Shown: piece by piece, positions 16,808 to 23,802 of the stretch | How positions within the stretch are numbered: position 1 is the first letter of the stretch | Layout: each line of letters opens with the position of its first letter | NCBI GenBank assembly: GCA_964579295.1 | Contig: CAZOGK010000031.1 | Location: 1-37,194, forward strand | Reading direction: 5' to 3' | DNA from: JAAYYY01 sp964579295 | GTDB taxonomy: Bacteria; Chloroflexota; Anaerolineae; Promineifilales; Promineifilaceae | DNA length: 37,194 nt | Position numbers and translations under genes: made by a program | Notes under the pieces: model-generated | The model's input: only the letters and a program-made list of their open reading frames with translations | Databases searched by the model: none | What the model was told of the DNA's origin: nothing

Positions 16808-17582
16808 GGCGCCGGGCCGCCACGACGAGCAACCGCTCTGCCGCTTCACTAAACGCGCTCTGGTTGTAATTCCCATAGAGGGCTTCAAGCTGCAGGCCGG
16901 CCTGCTCGAGCAGCAGCTCCACTTCGTGCGGGAAGTAGTAGTGATAGGTGACCTGGACCACCGTGCGCGCTACCGGCCCCCCCACGACCGGGCTCACGTC
17001 ATAGAGCCAGCTAATGTCCAGCTCCTGGTCCTCCGGCCGCAGCCGGTTGGCGGCCATAACCACGATGACGTTGCCCGTCTCGTGATCAGTCACGATCTTC
17101 TCGGCCGAGAGCAGCTGGTCTTCGGGCGTCTGCAGCACGGCATAGGGGTTGGCAAGGTCGAGCAAGAGGCGCCCGCCCGGCTGCAGTTGGCGGCTGATGG
17201 CGCGCAAAGCGGCGCGCGCCGCCGCTCTATCCAGATGGAGAAAAGTATTGTAGGCAACCAGGGCCAGGGAAAAAGCAGCGGGGGCCAGGGCCGAGGCGGT
17301 CATATCGGCGGCAGCCAGCCCGGCGCGCCGCTGCACGGCCGGCGGCTCCGCGCCGAGCTTGCGCCGGGCCAGCTCCAGCATAGGCAGCGAGTTGTCGAGG
17401 CCGAGGATCGGGTGGCCGGCCCGCGCCAGCGGCAGCAGCAGGCGGCCGGTGCCGCAACCTAGCTCCAGCAGCCGGCCCGGGTGGCGCGCTGCCAGGGAAA
17501 GGGCAAAGCCGGTGTCCTGGGTCAGGCCAGCGTGGAGCAGGTCGTAATAGGGCGCAATGAGACTGTAGCTGGCAGCGCTCAT
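16794..17582 (-). CDS. Class I SAM-dependent methyltransferase
   Basis: 262 residues with the SAM-binding motif I (LLELGCGTG, near 38-46), the acidic loop LGLDNS after strand 2, and a motif near GGRLLLDLANPY, as in Methyltransf_25-type small-molecule methyltransferases. The substrate is unknown. The ATG at 17582 is chosen; a longer frame from 17672 would add a Cys-rich segment unlike the family. A TATACT lies only 7 bases before this ATG, so the mRNA may be leaderless. It is divergent from the carH-like gene and could share its control region. Confidence 0.85.
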   Translation of the reverse strand: MSAASYSLIAPYYDLLHAGLTQDTGFALSLAARHPGRLLELGCGTGRLLLPLARAGHPILGLDNSLPMLELARRKLGAEPPAVQRRAGLAAADMTASALAPAAFSLALVAYNTFLHLDRAAARAALRAISRQLQPGGRLLLDLANPYAVLQTPEDQLLSAEKIVTDHETGNVIVVMAANRLRPEDQELDISWLYDVSPVVGGPVARTVVQVTYHYYFPHEVELLLEQAGLQLEALYGNYNQSAFSEAAERLLVVAARRPSRA

Positions 17583-17589
17583 GGCCCCC

Positions 17590-17617
17590 AGTATAGCGCA
17601 AAAGGCGCCACAGCCAG
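17590..17617 (-). promoter_or_regulatory. Promoter of a possibly leaderless methyltransferase mRNA
   Basis: Minus strand: TATACT at 17595-17590, weak -35 CTGGCT at 17617-17612 (16-base spacer). With a usual 6-8 base distance the transcript would start at or next to the A of the ATG at 17582. Confidence 0.45.
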
Positions 17618-17664
17618 CAGGGATGCCGTTGCGCAGGCAGGAGTAACAGGATTTCAACCGGTTT

Positions 17665-17694
17665 CTGGACAAAACATGAACATAATGCTAACAT
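17665..17694 (+). promoter_or_regulatory. CarH-type operator: three ACA-centred sites at 11-bp spacing
   Basis: ACA occurs at 17669-17671, 17680-17682 and 17691-17693, exactly 11 bases apart. The first two fit n-T-n-n-A-C-A-n (CTGGACAA, ATGAACAT); the third has C in place of T (GCTAACAT). From memory of Thermus CarH work, the tetramer binds 11-bp direct repeats of this type over its own promoter. Here the sites cover the -35, spacer and -10 of the gene's promoter. Confidence 0.65.
17666..17694 (+). promoter_or_regulatory. Promoter of the carH-like gene
   Basis: TGGACA (17666-17671), a 17-base spacer and TAACAT (17689-17694). The start ATG lies at 17725 with GAGGAG upstream. The promoter is fully overlapped by the proposed operator, which implies autorepression. 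Confidence 0.65.
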
Positions 17695-17724
17695 CGTAGT
17701 TATCATCTGACGAGGAGTTTGATT

Positions 17725-19062
17725 ATGACGACGATAGATGAAGCGCCCACGTTTAATCTCAAGGCAGTCGTGCAGGAAACAGGGCTCAAGGCAGACACCC
17801 TGCGCGCCTGGGAGCGCCGCTATGGTCTGCCGGCGCCCGTGCGCAGCGCCGGCGGTCACCGTCTGTATTCGCAGCGCGACATCCAGATGCTGAACTGGCT
17901 GGTCCAGCGGCAGCAAGAAGGGCTCAGCATCAGCCGCGCTGTCGAGCTGTGGAAGCAGCTGCTGGCCGACGGCCAGGAGCCGCTGCAGGAAAGCAGCGGC
18001 CATCCCGAAGCAGCGCGCGCCATCTCGCTGGAGATTGGCGACACCCTCGCCGAGCTGCGCGATTCATGGGTGAACGCCTGCCTCGCCTTTGACGAGCAGC
18101 AGGCCGAATACGTGCTTGCCCAAGTGTTTGCCCTTTACCCGCCGCAGGTCGGCTGTATCGAGGTGCTGCAGAAGGGGCTGGCGCAGATTGGCGAGCGCTG
18201 GTACGCGGGCACGGTCACTGTGCAGCAGGAGCATTTCGCGTCGGAGATGGCCATGCGGCGGCTGGAAGCGCTGCTGGCGGCCAACCCGGCTCCAACCCAG
18301 AATAAGCGTATCATCGTCGCCTGCCCGCCGGGCGAGGAGCATACCTTTAGCTCGCTCCTGCTGACGCTGCTGCTACGGCGGCGTGGCTGGAGCGCCATCT
18401 ATCTCGGCGCCGACGTGCCGCTACAGGGCCTGGAGTCGATGCTGCGCCAGACCCGACCGGATCTGGTCATCCTCAGCGCGCAAATGCTGCCGGCGGCGGC
18501 GGCCATGGTGCCCCTTGCCCGCTTCTTACTGGAGGAGAAGATTAACTTGGCTTATGGCGGGCGTGTCTTCAATCTGGCGCCGGCGGCGCGCGCCCGCATT
18601 GCCGGCCACTTCCTGGGAGAGCAGATTGACCAGGCTGTCTTCGTCGTGGAGCAGCTGCTGCGCCAGCCGGCGCGGCCAGCCGCGGCAAGCCCGGCTGACC
18701 CCGGCTATGAGGCGGCCCTGCGCTGCTTCCGCGCGGGCCAGCCGCGCATTGAAGCGGCCATCTGGGAGCAGGCAGGCCGGGCCGGGATAGGGCAGGAGGA
18801 GCTGGCGCAGGCCAACCGCATCCTGGCCGCCCACATTCGAGCCGCTCTCCGCCTCGGCGACATGCAGCTCGTCGACCACGAGCTGGCCTGGGTGGAGGGG
18901 CTGATTGCTAACAGCGGCGCATTTGGCGGCGAGGCCAGCCCACTGGGACAATACCTGCAGCTTTATCACGACGCGGCCAGAGCCAATCTGGACGAGCGCG
19001 GGGCACTGATTGTTGCCTGGCTGGCGCGGGCCGCGGAAAAGCACACTGCTCTTCATCACTAA
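17725..19062 (+). CDS. CarH-like MerR-family cobalamin-binding (light-sensing) regulator
   Basis: 445 residues. An N-terminal MerR winged helix (residues 9-75, with TLRAWERRYGLP and GGHRLYSQRD, very close to CarH/CarA/LitR) is followed by a B12-binding helical bundle and Rossmann domain. It carries the W-x9-EH signature (Trp159 to His170) that caps adenosylcobalamin in CarH, and a lower-ligand histidine in GEEH (His206), 36 residues after His170, as in CarH. These features predict an adenosylcobalamin-dependent repressor released by light. It extends about 130 residues beyond the usual CarH C-terminus in a helical region of unknown role (about 315-445). The ATG has GAGGAG 8 bases upstream. 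A neighbouring epimerase follows 21 bases later and is probably co-transcribed. Confidence 0.88.
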   Translation: MTTIDEAPTFNLKAVVQETGLKADTLRAWERRYGLPAPVRSAGGHRLYSQRDIQMLNWLVQRQQEGLSISRAVELWKQLLADGQEPLQESSGHPEAARAISLEIGDTLAELRDSWVNACLAFDEQQAEYVLAQVFALYPPQVGCIEVLQKGLAQIGERWYAGTVTVQQEHFASEMAMRRLEALLAANPAPTQNKRIIVACPPGEEHTFSSLLLTLLLRRRGWSAIYLGADVPLQGLESMLRQTRPDLVILSAQMLPAAAAMVPLARFLLEEKINLAYGGRVFNLAPAARARIAGHFLGEQIDQAVFVVEQLLRQPARPAAASPADPGYEAALRCFRAGQPRIEAAIWEQAGRAGIGQEELAQANRILAAHIRAALRLGDMQLVDHELAWVEGLIANSGAFGGEASPLGQYLQLYHDAARANLDERGALIVAWLARAAEKHTALHH

Positions 19063-19083
19063 CGACACGCTTCAGGAGGCGTT

Positions 19084-20016
19084 ATGCGCATCATCGTCAC
19101 CGGCGGTTCCGGCATGCTTGGCCGCCCCCTCGTCCGCAGTCTGGCTGCGGCAGGGCATGAAGTTATCATTCTGTCGCGGTCGCCGGGCCAGCTCGGCGAC
19201 CTGGCAGGCAACGTGGCGGCGGCTGGCTGGGACGCCCGCAGCGGCGACGGCTGGGCCAGCCTGATTGACAGCGACACGGCGATCGTCAACCTGGCCGCCG
19301 AGAACATCGGCGGCGAGCGCTACCTGCCCGACCGTTGGACCGCGGCCAAGCGGCGCCGCATTCGCCAGAGCCGGATTGACGCCGGCCGGGCCGTCGTCGA
19401 CGCCATCCGGCGCGCTGGCCAGCCGCCGCAGGTGGTCATTCAGGCCTCAGCCGTCGGCTATTACGGCACGCATGACAGCGGCCGCATCGCCGAAGACCAT
19501 CCCCCTGGGAACGACTTTCTGGCGAGCGTCGTCCGCGACTGGGAGGCCAGTACGGCGGCCGTGGAGGACGCTGGGGTACGGCGGGCCATCGTCCGTACCG
19601 GCGTGGTCCTTACGCCAGAGGGCGGACCACTGCGCCGCCTGCTGCTCCCTTACCGCCTGTTCGTCGGCGGCCCGATAGGCAGCGGCCGGCAATGGTGGTC
19701 CTGGATTCACCCCGACGACGTGGTGCGCGGCATCCATTTCCTGATCGAGCGCGCCGACGCCAGCGGCCCGTTTAATCTGGTGGCGCCACAGCCGGCCCGG
19801 TATCAGGAATTTGGTAAGACGCTGGGCAAGGTACTGGGCCGGCCCCACTTCTTTCCGCTGCCGGCCTTTGCCCTGCGCCTGCCCCTGGGCGAGGTAGCCG
19901 ACATCGTGCTCAAAGGGCAGCCGGTCGTGCCGCAGCGCCTGCTGCAGATTGGCTTTGATTACTGCTTCCCGGAGCTGGAGGACGCCCTGCGCGATCTGCT
20001 GCAGCGGCCCGCATAG
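19084..20016 (+). CDS. TIGR01777-family NAD(P)-dependent epimerase (YfcH-like)
   Basis: 310 residues of the extended short-chain dehydrogenase family. The nucleotide-binding TGGSGMLG (6-13), the catalytic Ser122 and Tyr126 in SAVGYYG, and the C-terminal DUF1731-type end (LKGQPVVPQRLLQIGFDYCFPELEDAL) identify the YfcH/TIGR01777 group. Its reaction is not established in general. An AGGAGG site lies just before the ATG. It follows the carH-like gene after only 21 bases, so light-dependent control by that regulator is plausible. Confidence 0.9.
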   Translation: MRIIVTGGSGMLGRPLVRSLAAAGHEVIILSRSPGQLGDLAGNVAAAGWDARSGDGWASLIDSDTAIVNLAAENIGGERYLPDRWTAAKRRRIRQSRIDAGRAVVDAIRRAGQPPQVVIQASAVGYYGTHDSGRIAEDHPPGNDFLASVVRDWEASTAAVEDAGVRRAIVRTGVVLTPEGGPLRRLLLPYRLFVGGPIGSGRQWWSWIHPDDVVRGIHFLIERADASGPFNLVAPQPARYQEFGKTLGKVLGRPHFFPLPAFALRLPLGEVADIVLKGQPVVPQRLLQIGFDYCFPELEDALRDLLQRPA

Positions 20017-20079
20017 GGTGAGCGGGCATTCTGTTTATGCTATAGTTGGCGGCCCAACGCGAGCTAAAGGAGACTGACG

Positions 20080-20316
20080 GTGACTGAAGAAGGAGTGAAA
20101 CCCTGTCCGGTCTGCAAAGCGCCGATGGAAGAGACGCCGCAAGATTATGTGGCGAAATTGGAAGACGGCCGCGAGGTCACGCTGGAAGACGTGCCGATGT
20201 GGGCCTGCGACCAGTGTGGTTATTCAGAAGTAGAAGACGACGTGGTGGCGACAATAGAGGATATGCTGGAGCATATGGACGAGATGCTCGACGACGCCGC
20301 CGAGGGAGACGATTAG
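20080..20316 (+). CDS. YgiT-type zinc-finger domain protein
   Basis: 78 residues starting at GTG 20080 with AAAGGAG upstream. Two CxxC pairs (CPVC near residue 9 and CDQC near 44) make the treble-clef-like zinc site seen in YgiT/MqsA N-terminal domains. No MqsR-type toxin and no helix-turn-helix domain accompany it, so it is not a recognisable antitoxin. The C-terminal third is strongly acidic. Function unknown. A terminator follows. Confidence 0.8.
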   Translation: MTEEGVKPCPVCKAPMEETPQDYVAKLEDGREVTLEDVPMWACDQCGYSEVEDDVVATIEDMLEHMDEMLDDAAEGDD

Positions 20317-20345
20317 GCAGAAAAGGGTTGACAGGTGCGGGAATG

Positions 20346-20373
20346 AAAAGAGCGCCCCGGAAGGCGCTCTTTT
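20346..20373. terminator. Bidirectional intrinsic terminator
   Basis: AAAA-GAGCGCC, loop of six, GGCGCTC-TTTT. A 7-base GC-rich stem extends by four A-T pairs, so it can end the YgiT-type gene on the plus strand and the GlsB gene on the minus strand. Confidence 0.88.
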
Positions 20374-20425
20374 GTCTGGTTGCCCATCCGGGCAAACACG
20401 AGTCTAGTCTAAGATCTGCTCGCGA

Positions 20426-20683
20426 TCAGGTCGAGCGCTGGACGAGTCCTATCAGGAAGAGAAGTACGACAGCGCCCAGGATCGCTACCAACAGGCCGGC
20501 GAGGCTAAACGTAGTAGTCTCTATGCCGAAGAGACCGACCAGGAAGCCACCGATGACGGCGCCCACAATACCAACGATAATGTTGGCAATCGGGCCCATG
20601 CTCGCGTTGGTGCCCATGATCATGCTGGCGATCCAGCCGGCGAGGCCGCCGACGATGATCCAGGCAATAATGTTAATAAGCAT
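20426..20683 (-). CDS. GlsB/YeaQ/YmgE-family stress membrane protein
   Basis: 85 residues, almost all hydrophobic, with three membrane helices and the family glycine patterns (IAWIIVGGLAGWIASMIMG and NIIVGIVGAVIGGFLVGLFG). Formerly called transglycosylase-associated. Members are small, abundant, often stress-induced inner-membrane proteins of unknown biochemical activity. A perfect AAGGAGG site lies 5 bases before the ATG. The promoter at 20834-20863 is the best consensus in the window, and the roughly 145-base leader contains an anti-Shine-Dalgarno sequence (see 20689-20812). Confidence 0.9.
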   Translation of the reverse strand: MLINIIAWIIVGGLAGWIASMIMGTNASMGPIANIIVGIVGAVIGGFLVGLFGIETTTFSLAGLLVAILGAVVLLFLIGLVQRST

Positions 20684-20688
20684 TTCAA

Positions 20689-20812
20689 CCTCCTTAATGT
20701 CTCTCGAAACGTTCTTGTTCTCAGGGGCAGCCTCTTTTTCAGGCTCTGCCCATCACACCCTTAGCTTAATGGCGCCCCACCTGAAAATCAATGAACCGGG
20801 ATACAAAGGAGG
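20689..20812 (-). promoter_or_regulatory. glsB leader with anti-Shine-Dalgarno sequence
   Basis: In the glsB mRNA the ribosome site AAGGAGG (minus strand, 20695-20689) is exactly complementary to CCTCCTT at minus-strand 20812-20806, about 15 bases from the predicted 5' end. Between them lies an imperfect hairpin (20751-20725, GGGCAGAGCCT against AGGCTGCCC). Pairing of the two heptamers would hide the ribosome site. Seen in sequence; the regulatory role is inferred. Confidence 0.45.
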
Positions 20813-20833
20813 ATACATATCACGATATATAGC

Positions 20834-20863
20834 ATTATAACAGGAAGATGAGAATTATGTCAA
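20834..20863 (-). promoter_or_regulatory. Consensus promoter of glsB
   Basis: Minus strand: TTGACA at 20863-20858, an 18-base spacer and TATAAT at 20839-20834. Both hexamers are perfect sigma-70 matches. Predicted transcript start near 20827. Confidence 0.8.
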
Positions 20864-20886
20864 CGCTCCATAGCGTTAGCCTATGG
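20862..20886. promoter_or_regulatory. Overlapping inverted repeats between glsB and paa promoters
   Basis: AACGCT-CCAT-AGCGTT (20862-20877) and CCATAG-7 bases-CTATGG (20868-20886) share bases, so only one hairpin can form at a time. As DNA they look like an operator pair. They abut the -35 of glsB and the upstream edge of the paa promoter. Confidence 0.5.
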
Positions 20887-20905
20887 TTTCGGCCCTGTCC
20901 GATTG

Positions 20906-20914
20906 TGCTATACT
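20906..20914 (+). promoter_or_regulatory. Extended -10 promoter of the paa operon
   Basis: TGC-TATACT (TATACT at 20909-20914) with no clear -35. The paaA ATG is about 60 bases downstream. Confidence 0.55.
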
Positions 20915-20974
20915 ATGGATGCCTCTGGCGCGCCAGGGTGGAGCGCCACCAGCTCAGCAAACTGTGGAGTCACG

Positions 20975-21925
20975 ATGGTCATGGTAGACCAAGCAACCGA
21001 GGAGCGGCTGCGGGCCTTTGAAGAGCGGATTGCCCGCGGCGAAAAGATCGAGCCGGGCGACTGGATGCCCGAGGAGTACCGGCGCCAGCTCATCCGCATG
21101 ATCTCGCAGCACGCGCACAGCGAGGTTGTGGGCATGCTGCCGGAAGGCGCCTGGATCACGCGCGCGCCTAATCTGCGGCGTAAGATGGTGCTGCTGGCGA
21201 AAGTGCAGGACGAGGCCGGCCACGGCCAGTATCTCTACCATGCGGCGGAAACGCTGGGCGCCACCCGCGAGGAGATGCTCGACGCCCTGCTCGACGGCCG
21301 CGCCAAGTATGCCAGCGTCTTTAACTACCCCACCCTGACCTGGGCAGACAATGCGGTCATCGGCTGGCTGGTCGATGGCGCAGCCATCAAGAACCAGACG
21401 ATGCTGGCCCAATGTTCTTACGGACCCTACTCGCGGGCCATGGTGCGCATTTGCGCCGAAGAAGGCTTCCACATGAAGCAAGGGCAGGAAATGGTCATCC
21501 GCTATTCGCAGGGGACGCCGCTACAGCGCGAGATGGTGCAGGATGCTATCAACCGCTGGTGGTGGCCGACGCTGATGATGTTCGGCCTGCCCGACGACCA
21601 ATCGACCAACAGCGGCGTGCTGCTGCGCTGGGGCGTGAAGACGCGCACCAACGACGAGCTGCGCCAGGAATTCGTCAACGAGCTGGTCCCCCAGCTACAT
21701 GCCCTCGGCCTCTCGGTCCCCGACCCGCACTTGCGCTACGACGAGGAGAGCGGCAACTGGCTCTATGGCGCCATCGACTGGGACGAGTTCTGGCGGGTTG
21801 TCAAAGGCGACGGACCCTGCAACCAGGAGCGCCTGGATGCGCGCCGCCGGGCCCACGACGAGGGTCGCTGGGTGCGCGAGGCGCTGGCTTCCTACGCGCG
21901 CAAGAAGCAGGCGCGGGCGGCATGA
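20975..21925 (+). CDS. paaA: 1,2-phenylacetyl-CoA epoxidase, catalytic subunit PaaA
   Basis: 316 residues. Catalytic di-iron subunit of the ring-epoxidising monooxygenase that converts phenylacetyl-CoA to the 1,2-epoxide using oxygen. Di-iron ligands are visible: Glu50 (HSEVVGMLPEGAW), Glu80 and His83 (DEAGHGQYLYHAAETLG), and a second E-x2-H in EEGFHMKQGQEMV. NADSSK-like core features such as RWWWPTLMMFG match PaaA well. The start could be 20975 or 20981; GGAG lies 5 bases before the first. Its stop overlaps the paaB start (ATGA). Confidence 0.95.
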   Translation: MVMVDQATEERLRAFEERIARGEKIEPGDWMPEEYRRQLIRMISQHAHSEVVGMLPEGAWITRAPNLRRKMVLLAKVQDEAGHGQYLYHAAETLGATREEMLDALLDGRAKYASVFNYPTLTWADNAVIGWLVDGAAIKNQTMLAQCSYGPYSRAMVRICAEEGFHMKQGQEMVIRYSQGTPLQREMVQDAINRWWWPTLMMFGLPDDQSTNSGVLLRWGVKTRTNDELRQEFVNELVPQLHALGLSVPDPHLRYDEESGNWLYGAIDWDEFWRVVKGDGPCNQERLDARRRAHDEGRWVREALASYARKKQARAA

Positions 21926-22491
21926 GTAGCGGCGATACACAATGGCCTCGCTTTGAGGTCTTCCAGCAGGCAAGCGCCGATGGCCCCATAGAAAACTGTG
22001 GCTCGGTGCACGCGCCCGACGTGGTGATGGCCTTGCAGAATGCGCGCGATGTCTTTGTACGCCGGCCGCAGGTAGCCGCTCTCTGGGTCGTGCCCGCCGC
22101 CGCGATTCTGAGCGTGACGCGCGAGGAGCTGGCCGGGCTGCCCGCGCCTCCGGCCGTGGACGAGGCCGGCAGTCCCCAGGCGACCTATCACATCTTCACT
22201 AAGAGCTCGCAGCGGCGCGCGATGACCTTCGTCCGCTATCGCGGCGATGTCAGCGCCGCCACGCCGCAGCAGGCGCTGCAGCAGGCGCTGGACGAAGGCG
22301 GGCCGGAGAGCGCCTACGTCTGGTGGGTTGTGCCGGCGGCGGCCGTGAGCAAGAGCCGGGACGAGGACGCGGCCATGCTCTTTGACCCGGCGCATGACAA
22401 GAGCTTCCGTCTGCCCGGCGCCTACCATACGCGCACGCTAATGGACGAGATCCGGCAGCAGAAAACGGAGCGAGACAGTGCCGCCGGCTAA
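21922..22491 (+). CDS. paaB: Phenylacetyl-CoA epoxidase subunit PaaB, double-length form
   Basis: 189 residues, about twice the usual PaaB length of around 95. Residues 8-70 match the N-terminal two thirds of PaaB (WPRFEVF, GSVHAPDVVMALQNARDVFVRR, LWVVPAAAI). Residues 88-172 form a second PaaB-like unit (ATYHIFTKS, ATPQQALQQAL, WWVVPAAAV) that also carries the C-terminal FDPAHDKSFRLPGAYHT segment. So the gene looks like an internal duplication and fusion in which only the second unit keeps the tail. PaaB is a structural subunit needed for the complex. The ATG overlaps the paaA stop and the 3' end overlaps paaC by 14 bases. Confidence 0.88.
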   Translation: MSSGDTQWPRFEVFQQASADGPIENCGSVHAPDVVMALQNARDVFVRRPQVAALWVVPAAAILSVTREELAGLPAPPAVDEAGSPQATYHIFTKSSQRRAMTFVRYRGDVSAATPQQALQQALDEGGPESAYVWWVVPAAAVSKSRDEDAAMLFDPAHDKSFRLPGAYHTRTLMDEIRQQKTERDSAAG

Positions 22492-23233
22492 TGAGCAGAC
22501 GCTAGCCGCCCACCTGCTGGCAATGGGCGACGACGAGCTTATCCTTGCCCATCGCAACTCCGAGTGGACCGGCCACGCGCCGATCCTGGAAGAGGATATC
22601 GCCTTCGCCAACATTGCCCTGGACGAGCTGGGACACGCCCGGCTCTGGTACGACATTTACGGCGCGCTGACCGGCGCCAACGCCGACGACCTCATCTTCT
22701 TTCGCGACGCCGCCGGCTACCGCAACCTGCGCCTGGTGGAGGCGCCGCGCGGCGACTGGGCCTTTACCATACTGCGCCAGTACCTGTTTGACGCCTTTGA
22801 GCTGGTGCGGGCCGAGCTGCTGCAGCACAGCGCCTACGAGCCGCTGGCCGCGGCAGCCGCCCGGGTGCTGCAGGAAGAGCGCTACCATTACCGCCACACC
22901 GAGAGCTGGGTGCGGCGGCTGGGTCTGGGCACGGCGGAAAGCCACCTGCGCACGCAGATGGCGCTCGACCGGCTCTGGCCCGACGCGGCGCAGCTCTTCC
23001 AGGTCATCGCGCCGGAGCTGGAGCGGCTGCCGCAGTCGGTCTACCCGGAAGCAGGCGAGCTGCGGGCGCGCTGGGAAGAGACGGTGCTGCCGTTCCTGGC
23101 CGACGCCGGCCTGCAGGTTCCGCCGCTTGCCCGGGTGGTCCGTGACGGACGTGACGTGCACACTGAACACCTGGCGCCGCTGCTCGCAGAGCTGCAGGAA
23201 GTGGCGCGGCAGGACCCCGGCGCCGCATGGTGA
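22478..23233 (+). CDS. paaC: Phenylacetyl-CoA epoxidase structural subunit PaaC
   Basis: 251 residues from a GTG start with GGAG 7 bases upstream. Ferritin-like fold related to PaaA, but a non-catalytic partner in characterised systems. Visible family segments: EWTGHAPILEEDIAFANIALDELGHARLWYD split over residues 29-59, and the EERYHYRHTESW segment. It overlaps paaB by 14 bases, which implies coupled translation. Confidence 0.93.
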   Translation: MPPANEQTLAAHLLAMGDDELILAHRNSEWTGHAPILEEDIAFANIALDELGHARLWYDIYGALTGANADDLIFFRDAAGYRNLRLVEAPRGDWAFTILRQYLFDAFELVRAELLQHSAYEPLAAAAARVLQEERYHYRHTESWVRRLGLGTAESHLRTQMALDRLWPDAAQLFQVIAPELERLPQSVYPEAGELRARWEETVLPFLADAGLQVPPLARVVRDGRDVHTEHLAPLLAELQEVARQDPGAAW

Positions 23234-23245
23234 GGAGTGAGAGCG

Positions 23246-23731
23246 ATGGCTGAGCTGAGCGAAGAGACAATCTGGCGGGCGCTGGAAGCAGTGAAGGACC
23301 CGGAGATACCGGTGGTCTCGGTGGTCGAGATGGGCATCGTGCGCCAGGTGACGGTCGCCGGCGACCGGGTCACGGTGCGCATGACGCCCACTTTCTCCGG
23401 CTGCCCGGCGCTGGACGTCATGCGCCGCGACATTGAACGCTGCGTGCGCGCGTTGGGCGCCAGCGCGGTAACCGTCGAGACGGTGCTTTCCCCGCCGTGG
23501 ACAACCGACTGGCTCAGCGCAGAGACGCGCGCGCGCCTCAAGGCCTTTGGCCTATCGCCCCCGCCCCGGCACGGCGGCAACGTGATGGTCACCTTTTACG
23601 AGCCGGCCCCCTGCCCCTATTGTGATTCTACGGAGACGGAAATCAAGAATAGCTTCGGGCCCACGCTGTGCCGGGCCATCTACTATTGCCGCGCCTGCCA
23701 GCAACCGTTCGAGCAGTTCAAAGCGCTCTAA
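23246..23731 (+). CDS. paaD: Phenylacetyl-CoA epoxidase maturation factor PaaD
   Basis: 161 residues. An N-terminal MIP18/DUF59 domain (AVKDPEIPVVSVVEMGIV, FSGCPALDVM) is followed by a C-terminal zinc ribbon with CPYC and CRAC pairs, as in PaaD proteins linked to Fe-S assembly for the PaaE reductase. GAGGAG lies 8 bases before the ATG at 23246; the GTG at 23237 is a less likely start. No paaE follows; the next gene is unrelated and has its own promoter. Confidence 0.92.
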   Translation: MAELSEETIWRALEAVKDPEIPVVSVVEMGIVRQVTVAGDRVTVRMTPTFSGCPALDVMRRDIERCVRALGASAVTVETVLSPPWTTDWLSAETRARLKAFGLSPPPRHGGNVMVTFYEPAPCPYCDSTETEIKNSFGPTLCRAIYYCRACQQPFEQFKAL

Positions 23732-23761
23732 CCGTGCGCTTCCGGCGCCGGCAACCCACTC

Positions 23762-23790
23762 CTGACATTTTGCCCAAAGCTCCGTATAAT
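23762..23790 (+). promoter_or_regulatory. Promoter of the Cys-containing unknown gene
   Basis: CTGACA (23762-23767), a 17-base spacer and TATAAT (23785-23790). Predicted start near 23797, just before a perfect hairpin. Confidence 0.7.
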
Positions 23791-23802
23791 AGCCAGTGTA
23801 CC

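Noticed and set aside
20080..20683. Toxin-antitoxin system (YgiT-like next to a small membrane protein)
   Set aside because: There is no MqsR-like toxin, the YgiT-type protein lacks an HTH domain, and the neighbour is a GlsB-type membrane protein in the opposite orientation behind a bidirectional terminator.
20806..20812. Ribosome binding site AAGGAGG for an unlisted small plus-strand gene
   Set aside because: No ATG, GTG or TTG lies at a workable distance downstream. The heptamer is better explained as the reverse of an anti-Shine-Dalgarno sequence in the glsB leader.
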